NCBI GenBank assembly: GCA_020635905.1
Contig: JACJYV010000001.1
Coordinates: 496,001-560,000 of the forward strand
DNA length: 64,000 nucleotides
From: Bacteroidia bacterium
GTDB lineage: Bacteria > Bacteroidota > Bacteroidia > J057 > JADKCL01
Reading direction: 5' to 3'
The notes beneath the pieces are model-generated. The model was given only the letters and a program-made list of their open reading frames with translations, was not told the origin of the DNA and ran no database searches. This document shows positions 7,899 to 16,000 of the stretch, piece after piece. Position 1 is the first letter of the stretch. Each line of letters starts with the position of its first letter. The position numbers were made by a program, and so were the translations under genes.

Positions 7899-8375
7899 AT
7901 GGCACGGTTGGAATTCCTTCCCCGCTTTCTGCTTGCTTGTTTGCTGGTTTTGGCGGCCTGCTCCCCCACCCCAATCCGGCAGGGCAAGGTGCAGGTACTG
8001 ACCTGGAAAGCGGCAGAGGCCGAATTCAAAATAAGCATCCAAAGCAGAGGCCGGGCCCGGGTGGATGAAAATGGCATCCATGTGCAGGCCGGTGACCTCA
8101 TTACCCTGGAATCTCCCTGCCAATCCAGGGCCAAACCCTTGCTGATGGCGCTGTATGCTGGCACCCAATTGCCCTCCGTACTCGGTCAACCCGCCACCCT
8201 GGCCGATCCGGACCGGATTATTTTCCGCCTCAGCGATTTTCTGCAAAACCCCACCCTGACTCAGACCGGCATGCTTTGCTGCCGCTTTGGGTTACAATTG
8301 AGCGGCTGCCCCGGCGAGCCCAATGGCACCCTGGTTCCTTTTCTGCTCCCTCGCCCCCTTCCGGTCAATTTTTAG
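7899..8375 (+). CDS. Small lipoprotein of unknown function
   Basis: With the ATG at 7899 the product is 158 residues and begins with a clear lipoprotein signal: MARLEFLPRF, a hydrophobic run and lipobox LAAC with Cys21. A longer frame from 7779 would bury this signal, so it was not chosen. The mature part has strand-rich segments and three further Cys near the end (GMLCCRFG and SGCPG). I do not recognise the family. Codon use resembles the GC-rich housekeeping genes. It stands alone between decayed sequence and the hairpin repeats. Confidence 0.6.
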   Translation: MARLEFLPRFLLACLLVLAACSPTPIRQGKVQVLTWKAAEAEFKISIQSRGRARVDENGIHVQAGDLITLESPCQSRAKPLLMALYAGTQLPSVLGQPATLADPDRIIFRLSDFLQNPTLTQTGMLCCRFGLQLSGCPGEPNGTLVPFLLPRPLPVNF

Positions 8376-8402
8376 GGGAGCTCACCAGTAACAATTAGCA
8401 GG

Positions 8403-8492
8403 GAACAATGAACAATGAATAATTATCGAATCCAGGCAGTAAACCGGGCTTTTGTCACCTGGATCCGCCTCGATCCTCTTTGTTGAGTTCCC
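8403..8492 (-). repeat. MITE-related repeat, inverted copy
   Basis: Read on the minus strand, this segment contains GATCGAGGCGGATCCAGGTG, a GTTTACTG segment and GCCTGGATTCGATAATT. The same series is found at about 20145-20250 on the plus strand. The interior also resembles the ~120-bp elements with inverted ends at 18230, 41986 and 47631. No gene overlaps it. Confidence 0.55.
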
Positions 8493-8501
8493 TGTTGATT
8501 T

Positions 8502-8720
8502 TTATCCGAACCCGAAGGGTTCGAAAATAGTCCCGTAGGGACGCCACCTTTGTAGCACGGGGCGTAAGCCCCCGGGAGAGGGCCGCAGGGTGAAAAAGCC
8601 CCGGAGGGGCCCCTCCCTGGTAGAATAATCGATTTTTGGGAAAAAAGCCCCAGCGGGGCGAATCCTTGGTAGAACAAGCAATTTTGGGGAGAAAGCCCCG
8701 GAGGGGCGAATCCTAAACAT
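8502..8720. repeat. Block of short GC-rich hairpins
   Basis: A string of short inverted repeats: CGAACCC-GAA-GGGTTCG near 8508-8524, GTCCC-GTA-GGGAC, GGGGC-GTAA-GCCCC and several copies of GCCCC-GGA-GGGGC type. The same order, inverted, occurs at about 20035-20135 and 20455-20540. Reading frames through the block consist of low-complexity Pro/Gly/Arg sequence and are not genes. Confidence 0.6.
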
Positions 8721-8793
8721 TTCGCAGAGGAGCCGCCCCCCTGGGGCTCAACTCCAATGCCGTTGGCATTGGCTACCCGGGAAACGCCCCAGC

Positions 8794-9147
8794 GGGGCTC
8801 CTCCCTGACCTGAAAGGTCAGGTTCGTAATCCTGGGTGCAACCTTCCACGAAATTCCCAACCCGCGGGGAAATGACGGTGTATAATAATGCGACCGCCCT
8901 GCGGTCGTAAATTCCTATCCAATTCCTGGCTACAATAATTTGACCGCGCTGCGGTCACAAGTCTGCCCTTCCGGGCAGGGCGAAATCCACAATGCGTAGG
9001 AAAACGACCATGCTGGTCCCAAACGATTGCAAGCAATCGTAATCAGTTCCAATTTCCCCTCTTTGCCGCTACCGGGAGAGAGGGGATGCCCTTTGGGCAG
9101 GGGTGAGTTTACCCCATGCGGGCCCCGGCACGCCAGGCGACCCCTCC
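8794..9147. repeat. ~350-bp hairpin-rich repeat, copy 1
   Basis: First of four copies in the window. It holds ordered perfect hairpins: GACCT-GAA-AGGTC (8807-8819), CGACCGC-CCT-GCGGTCG (8891-8907), TGACCGC-GCT-GCGGTCA (8941-8957), TGCCC-TTCC-GGGCA (8964-8977), GACCA-TGC-TGGTC (9006-9018), ACGATTGC-AA-GCAATCGT (9023-9040) and TGCCC-TTT-GGGCA (9087-9099). It encodes no credible protein. Confidence 0.8.
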
Positions 9148-9498
9148 GGGGCTCCTCCCTGGCCTGAAAGGTCAGGTATGTAATCCTGCGTGCAATCTTC
9201 CACGAAATCCCCAAGCCGCAGGGAAATGACGGTGTATAATAATGCGACCGCTCTGCGGTCGATAATCCCTATCCAATTCCTGGCTACAATAATTTGACCG
9301 CGCTGCGGTCACCTGGCTCCCCTTCCGGGCAGGGCGAAATCCACAACGCGTAGGAAAACGACCCTGTTGTTCCCAAACGATTGCAAGCAATCGCAATCAG
9401 TTCCAATTTCCCCTCTTTGCCACTACCGGGAGAGAGGGGATGCCCTTTGGGCAGGGGTGAGTTTTCCCCATGCGGGCCCCGGCCCGCCAGGCGACCCC
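9148..9498. repeat. ~350-bp hairpin-rich repeat, copy 2
   Basis: Tandem with copy 1 in the same orientation, joined at GGGGCTCCTCCCTG. Most hairpin stems are kept while loops vary (for example CTC replaces CCT in the GACCGC hairpin). The copy ends at GCGACCCC, after which unique AT-rich sequence begins. Confidence 0.8.
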
Positions 9499-9683
9499 GA
9501 TTGGATCACATTATTGGTGAAGATCAATTTGGCTGAACACTCATTGGAGTTCATTACGTTTAATAACCTAAAGAAGAGTAACAATTCTCCTCAAATCATT
9601 GTAAAAGAAAAACCATGTTGCATTAGGAGATTTCCACGGGAATTCATAGGATTGGCTTTTCAAACCAAATTATTTTAACCATA

Positions 9684-11555
9684 ATGAGCTTAGGCCCGAT
9701 TTTGCTGGTCGGCATTGATACTGAATACGGTATCCGCCCTGGCAATATTACACATGGTTCAATTGATACCTGGAAAAACATCCTCCTGAATGGAATAGTA
9801 AACAATGTTTCCAATGGGAAAAACAGGATACTGGTTATCGGTGGACATAAGGCAAATGGGGAAATCAGGGATTTCTGGCAAAAAATATCAACCGCTTTAG
9901 GGATTCCAGTTGATTTCAGACACCAATCCTTTCTCAGCACTTCCCAGATAAAAAATGTCAACTTTGGCAATTATTCGGTTATCGCCGTAGCAAATTCTGT
10001 TGATGGAAGTGGTAAATTGACCCAGCGGGAATTAAAGGCACTGAACAAAAGAAAGAACGATGTAGGGAATTTTATTTGCAATGGAGGTGGCCTGTTTGCG
10101 TCAGCGTGTGATTTTGAAAAACCGTATGACTACCTATCCAAAATAGGAACTGTTGGAGTAAATCATCATACTTACTCTGATATTACCCCGACTACCGAGG
10201 GGCAGTTGATGGGGATTTCGAATACAAATTTGGATAGTGGTCCCTGGCATGTTCGCTTCACTTCCTTTCCTGATTTTCTTAAAGTTCTTGCCAATATTTC
10301 AAATGGGAACGGGATTGCCGCAATTGGTGGAATTGGGCGTGAAACGAATGTAAATCTTTCCTTGCAATCCGATTATTGTCTAAGCGATGAAATTGTTGGA
10401 AATACCAGTGGCACCCAAAATGCACAATTTCATTTTTGGTCCATCCAGGAATCGGATGCCTCATGGAATGGAACAGGCCAGGAAATAAGCTCAAATTTCT
10501 CAGGTCCCCCTCCCGAAACTTTTGATTTAAAATCCTTTTATACCTCAAAGGGCGGATCATGGAAGTGCAATCAACATTATCGGATAAAAATTGCAATTGG
10601 CAATTTTTGTAATGGATGGGTGGAGAAGGTGAAATTGATTTACATCAAACCTTGTCCGGTTGCAAATGCAGGCCCAGATATTGACTGGTGCATTTCCGGA
10701 GGTCCTCCACCAAAATTAGGCACCCCTGGTACTTCTGGAAATACCTATTTGTGGTCACCCACCACCGGGCTTGATGATCCCACCCTTGCCCAACCTTCAC
10801 TTTCAATCATTCCGGTACACAAATACGTTTTAAGTTTTCATCTGACTGTAACCAATTCCCTGGAGTGCACCTCTTCGGATAGTGTTACCATCAAAGTCCT
10901 TTTTCCCCCGAACCTGGCTGGAATCAAAATACAAACCAACCAGGGATGTGGCGGATTTACCCTTTCACCCATTTTTCAGGGAGTACCTTCAAATTATCCC
11001 TACTTTTCCTTTTTATGGAGCAATGGAGAAACCAGTTCTTCAATTACTGTCTTTCCACAAATTTCGGCTACCTTTTCTTTGACGATCTCAAATGCCTGTG
11101 GTTCTTCGACGAAAAGCATTTCTGTGCCACGGATGCCTCACTCGGGTCAATTTCCTCAACTATTTATCCCAACTGCCTTTTCCCCCAACGGGGATAATAC
11201 AAATGACACCTGGGAGGTCATTGCACAGGTTACCCCCAATAATCCAATAAATAATCCCCAGGATGCGTATAATGCCTTTGAATATGAGCTTAGTATCTTT
11301 GACAGGTGGGGTGGCCTTGTGTTTCATATGGTAGAGACCAATAATAACGGCTTTGCCCAAGGCCACATTTCCTGGGATGGGATAGCAAATCAGGAGGTTA
11401 TTTATTCCTGGTGGCATCAGCTTTGGAATGGTTCTTCCTCCATTACTACTGAGTCTCCAGTCCCCGAAGGAAGCTATGTTTGGAGATTATGGTTGACAAA
11501 TTGTAGCCACCAAAAGCAAAATATGGGCTCTGGATCAATTACTTTGATACGATAG
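9684..11555 (+). CDS. Exported protein with T9SS type-B (gliding-motility) C-terminal domain
   Basis: This 623-residue protein ends in a CHU_C/T9SS type-B sorting domain: LFIPTAFSPNGDNTNDTW (about 487-504), FDRWGGLVF and ISWDG. The middle third carries two beta-rich Ig/PKD-like segments with CP.ANAGPD and WSPTTGLDD. The N-terminal 220 residues look like an alpha/beta domain (RILVIGGHKANGE, NGGGLFASAC) that I do not recognise. Unusually, the start MSLGPILLVGIDTEYG has no signal peptide. The frame stays open about 57 bases upstream without supplying one, so the 5' end may be truncated. It is followed after 14 bases by a beta-barrel gene, and the pair is bracketed by 350-bp repeats. Confidence 0.75.
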   Translation: MSLGPILLVGIDTEYGIRPGNITHGSIDTWKNILLNGIVNNVSNGKNRILVIGGHKANGEIRDFWQKISTALGIPVDFRHQSFLSTSQIKNVNFGNYSVIAVANSVDGSGKLTQRELKALNKRKNDVGNFICNGGGLFASACDFEKPYDYLSKIGTVGVNHHTYSDITPTTEGQLMGISNTNLDSGPWHVRFTSFPDFLKVLANISNGNGIAAIGGIGRETNVNLSLQSDYCLSDEIVGNTSGTQNAQFHFWSIQESDASWNGTGQEISSNFSGPPPETFDLKSFYTSKGGSWKCNQHYRIKIAIGNFCNGWVEKVKLIYIKPCPVANAGPDIDWCISGGPPPKLGTPGTSGNTYLWSPTTGLDDPTLAQPSLSIIPVHKYVLSFHLTVTNSLECTSSDSVTIKVLFPPNLAGIKIQTNQGCGGFTLSPIFQGVPSNYPYFSFLWSNGETSSSITVFPQISATFSLTISNACGSSTKSISVPRMPHSGQFPQLFIPTAFSPNGDNTNDTWEVIAQVTPNNPINNPQDAYNAFEYELSIFDRWGGLVFHMVETNNNGFAQGHISWDGIANQEVIYSWWHQLWNGSSSITTESPVPEGSYVWRLWLTNCSHQKQNMGSGSITLIR

Positions 11556-11569
11556 AATACAACAACCCT

Positions 11570-12244
11570 ATGAAAAACAAAACCTTATTAAAAGTACTTC
11601 TTTTGGCAGTAATGGCCACAGCATTGAATCAACAAATCAACGCCCAAAAGAAGGGAGGCCAAATCTTTATCTCCTCTCCCGTAATTTTTTTCAATAAAGT
11701 TCATCCCTCATTGGGGCATGTATTGAGGGTGCAAAACAAAATCCCTCTGAACCCCGGAGTGGGATTCTGGTTGAGGAGCCCAAAAAAGTTGGGCCTTCAG
11801 GCCTCCCTTTACTACTTGCCTACCAGTTACGATGTTGATTACAACTTTAACAGTACGCCAGATCCTTCTATCCCTTCCTGGTCTGAATTCAGAAACAATT
11901 ATCTGGCGGGTCAACTGTTGCTGGATTTGGCAATTGTAGAAAAAGAAAAATATGAAATCTCTTTACTTGCCGGGGCTGATGGTTTTTTGCTGGTTCATTA
12001 TTCAGATGTAACCCTTTTCACCAATTCCGACACCAGAACAAACTCACTTAAAGATTCTTTTCGAAGAGCATTTCTGTCCTTTGATTTAGGGATAAGTGGA
12101 AAAGCATTTTTCAAAGACAAATTCTTTTTGAATGTCCAGCCTGTCCTCAGATACTTTCCAACTCCCTTGGAGAGCCAGGATTTCATCAGCACAAAACACT
12201 TCACCTTGGGGGCTCAATTGGGGGTTGGCATGTACAAGCATTAA
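11570..12244 (+). CDS. Outer-membrane beta-barrel protein
   Basis: The 224-residue product starts with a Sec signal (MKNKTLLKVLLLAVMATALN, cleavage likely after INAQ). The rest alternates polar and hydrophobic strands (LQASLYYLPTSYDVDYNFN, KFFLNVQPVLRYFPTPL) and ends LGAQLGVGMYKH, typical of PorT/OmpW-like Bacteroidota barrels. It follows the T9SS type-B protein by 14 bases, so the two are probably cotranscribed and may form a surface pair. The specific role is unknown. The next repeat begins about 60 bases after the stop. Confidence 0.65.
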   Translation: MKNKTLLKVLLLAVMATALNQQINAQKKGGQIFISSPVIFFNKVHPSLGHVLRVQNKIPLNPGVGFWLRSPKKLGLQASLYYLPTSYDVDYNFNSTPDPSIPSWSEFRNNYLAGQLLLDLAIVEKEKYEISLLAGADGFLLVHYSDVTLFTNSDTRTNSLKDSFRRAFLSFDLGISGKAFFKDKFFLNVQPVLRYFPTPLESQDFISTKHFTLGAQLGVGMYKH

Positions 12245-12301
12245 AAGTTATTTTCCCCCAAATTATTTCCAGAAAAAAGGGGAGTTCCTTTTTTTAAAAG
12301 A

Positions 12302-12520
12302 CTGGCTGCGATTTGACCGCACTGCGGTCACAAGTCTCCCCTTCCGGGCAGGGCCAAATCCACAATGCGTAGGAAAACGACCCTGTTGTTCCCAAACGAT
12401 TGCAAGCAATCGCAATCAGTTCCAATTTCCCCTCTTTGCCGCCCCCGGGAGAGAGGGGATGCCCTTTGGGCAGGGGTGAGTTTTCCCCATGCGGGCCCCG
12501 GCCCGCCAGGCGACCCCTCC
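12302..12520. repeat. ~350-bp hairpin-rich repeat, copy 3 (5' truncated)
   Basis: This copy begins in the middle of the unit at the TGACCGC-ACT-GCGGTCA hairpin and continues to GCGACCCC. It has the same orientation as copies 1 and 2. The left part of the unit is missing. Confidence 0.75.
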
Positions 12521-12872
12521 GGGGCTCCTCCCTGACCTGAAAGGTCAGGTTCGTAATCCTGGGTGCAACCTTCCACGAAATCCCCAACCCGCAGGGAAAT
12601 GACGATGTATAATAATGCGACCGCTCTTCAGTCGTAAATTCCTACCCAATTCCTGGCTACAATAGTTTGACCGCGCTGCGGTCACAAGTCTGCCCTTCCG
12701 GGCAGGGCGAAATCCACAATGCGTAGGAAAACGACCATGCTGGTCCCAAACGATTGCAAGCAATCGTAATCAGTTCCAATTTCCCCTCTTTGCCGCTACC
12801 CGGGAGAGAGGGGATGCCCTTTGGGCAGGGGTGAGTTTTCCCCATGCGGGCCCCGGCCCGCCAGGCGACCCC
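12521..12872. repeat. ~350-bp hairpin-rich repeat, copy 4
   Basis: A full copy directly joined to copy 3. It matches copy 1 closely, including the GACCA-TGC-TGGTC hairpin that copies 2 and 3 have lost. It ends at GCGACCCC, followed by GGAGGGGGTCACATTATGG, which resembles the GATTGGATCACATTATTGG found after copy 2. Confidence 0.8.
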
Positions 12873-13009
12873 GGAGGGGGTCACATTATGGTAGCCTGAT
12901 CATCCATTCCAAATCCACGACCCCGGCTCCGCAGGAGTCACGAAGTGAAGGGGTCGAATTATACCCGGAATTACCAATCCCCGGTTCCCTTTTATAATGG
13001 GCAATAACC

Positions 13010-16000
13010 CTATTCCACCACCAGCCGTTCCACCGTTTCTCCCCCACCCCAGGTGAGCTTCACCTGATAAACCCCACCGGCCAGTTGGCCGAGGGACCGC
13101 TCTCCCCGGCCTGCCTCGTCCAGGCGCCCGCCCAGCACTTCGCGCCCCACCCCGTCGTACACCACCCAACGGGCCGCAGGCGGCCCGGAAAGGAAAATCC
13201 GGTCACGCGCCGGGTTGGGCCAGATGCGGACCTCCGCTTCCGCCTCCCGGGTGAGTTCCACCACCTTGGACCAGGTAGATTTGCCGTCCTGATCGGTCTG
13301 GCGGATGCGATATTTTTCCGTCGCACCGGGTTGGCCATCGAGCCAGTGATAGGTGGATTTTCCGGAAAAGCGGGGAGAAATCACGGCAAACAGGCCTTCC
13401 GTTTCCCGTTCCACTTCAAAATAGGCGTGGCCGGGCAATTCGAGGGCGGACCAGGAGATGCGGTTGCCTTCCGGTAATACCTGCCCTTGCACCGAAAGCC
13501 AGGTCACAGGCAGAATCACATTGGAGTTGCCAAAAGCGGTGTCGCACAGGCAATAGCCATTGGCCCCGTCGGGCACCACCAGGCCGTAGATCATGGAGGA
13601 ATCGGTGCAGGAACCTCCGGGGATGAAAAATCCGCCGCTGAAAGGCAGGGTGCCTCCGTTGGGAATGGCGGCCAGGGTATCATGAGCCCCGATCAGCACG
13701 TCCCCCGCGCTGTATCCGTTGGAGCCGTCGCTGTCGCAGTAGAAAAGCACGGTGGTGGTATCCGAGCCTGAGATGGGGTTGCCGGCATTGTCGAGGCTGC
13801 CGTTGTACTGGTAATTCCAGCCGCCCGTGGTGGGGATCAGGATGGAAGCCAGGCTGGTGAAACTCAGAGACGGTTTGGCCACCGGCACACTGAGCAGGGC
13901 CGAGCCCGTGCCCGAGGCGCCCGAGCAGAAGGAAGAACTGGTGGAACAAAACAGGTTGGCATTCACCGCAGTCTGCACATTGATCAGGTCGTTGCCGCAC
14001 ACCGCCTGGTCGTTGATCAGCATCTGAAAACTGAAGACCATGCTGTCGCCCACCGCGGTGCCGGCCGGAATCTCCCAACCCAGCCGGGTGCCCGCCAGGG
14101 ATATTTGCTGAGAGGGGTTGGTGACCCCGGGAGCATTGTGGAGGGAGACAAAATTGCCGTTCCAGGTGTAGCCCAGGGGAAAATCTACAAAGACGCTGTC
14201 AGTGGTGGAGGAGGCGCCCAGGCCGGCATTCACCATTTTGATGCGGAACTGCCGCACCAGGGGGCAGGTGGAAACGGGACTGGAGGTGGTAATCAGGTTG
14301 GTGGTATAGGGCTGAGCGGCTCCGTTGATATTGACCTGAGGGGAAATGAGGACCACAGGCGCAAGCAGATCTCCACAAATCCGGCGCCCCCTGACCCGCA
14401 TGATGAAGGTTTCGCCCGAGATAAAATTGCAATTGGTCTGCAGGTAAAAGCGGATGCGGAAGGAGTTGGAATCGGAGCGGGCCGTACCGGGCAGATCGCG
14501 GGCTGCAATCAGGGGCACTTCATTATTGATGTCCCACACCAAAAATCCGCCCAGCAAAGCGGGGTCGGAAATGGAGGCAAAGCCGGTGGTATCCGGATAC
14601 TCAAGAGTGGCGGAACCGGCGACATAAGTGAGTCCACCCGAGAGAGGCAGCCGCAGGCCCACCAGCAGGTCGCGCACGGAGGCGATCTGGGAGCTCACCA
14701 CATGGAGTTCCACCAGGATGCTGTCGCACATGTCGAAAGGCCCGGCCGGCAGGTTGAGGCTGGCCTGGATCTGGGAGGGCTGGGGATCGAGGTAAAAGGT
14801 ATCCCGCACAGGCGGACAAATGAGGCTGAGCAGGTTGGGCGGATAGCTGGCACAATCCCAGCCAGCCAGCACATAAAGGGTGTCGATGTCGCAGGTGGTG
14901 TAATTGGCGGTGATGCGGAAGGAGCGGCTGCCGCCGGGCCCGACCAGGCCCAGTTGGTAGAGGCCGCCCACCGGCGCCAGGGGATTGTTGTTGCCCAGGT
15001 CGATGACCTGGGTGGGGATGATCTGGCCCGAAGGGCTGTAAAGGGCAAACCAGGCGTTGGAAGCCCCGGAGGAATTGGAATTATTTTCCAGCGAAAACTC
15101 CCAACTCACGGAAGAATCCACCCCGGCTGCAGTCTGCAAAAGGGGATTAACCACAATTTCGGGGGCTTCGTAGCGGATGTAGTCGATGCCAATGCGCTGG
15201 GTGGTATAGGCGCCGGGCGCAGCCAGAGCCGGAATGGTTTCAAAATCCCAGATGTAGCGCACGGCCTGGTCCACATCGGGGATTACGGCGCAGCCGGGTT
15301 GAATGGCTACATTGAGAGTGCCATACCAGCCATCGTCGCCCATGATGAAGGGTCCGCCGTTGACCTGAAAGAGGGCACCCACGTCGAACTCCACCGTGTC
15401 GCCGTAAATGGCCACCGGAGTCAGGCCGGAGCTTTGCACCGCTGTGGTCTGGGTGCCCGCAGTGCGGCGGAAGTTGATGGTGGCGCTCTGGTAAGTATAA
15501 CCGGGAGGCAGCACCACCCGGCAGGTGCCGAGGTGGGCCCATTGGCGAAATTCGTTATTGAAGAGGTTACCCCCCGCATAATTCGAGCAGCAATTGCCAA
15601 TGGAGAGGTAATAATTTTCGGTGACCGTCTTATTCCCGCACCCCGAGGTGGCAACCTGATCCGTGGCGGAAGTGGTGAAATAATAGCCCACCATGACAAA
15701 ATTCCCCCCGTAATCGTCGCAGGAAGCCTGATTGGAATTGGAGGTATCGATCAGGTAAAAATCGTTGAGCAAAGGCTGGGCCTCCACCAGACCGCTGGTA
15801 TTCTGGGTCACCTTGTAGAGGGCGGTTATTTCCACTGTATCCCCCGATTCATACACAAAACCACCCGGCAGACAGGCGCTGAGGGCCGACACGTCAAAAT
15901 TATAGGTATAGGTGCGGGCGATGCCGGAAGGAGTAATGGTGGGAGCCGGCAGGTTGCAATTATACACTGCATGGGCGCTGGTATCCACGATGCGCACCGT

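Noticed and set aside
8423..9396. Minus-strand frames beginning MGISWK and similar in the repeat blocks
   Set aside because: They follow the hairpin repeats, recur only where the repeats recur, and are low-complexity Arg/Pro/Gly sequence without a fold.
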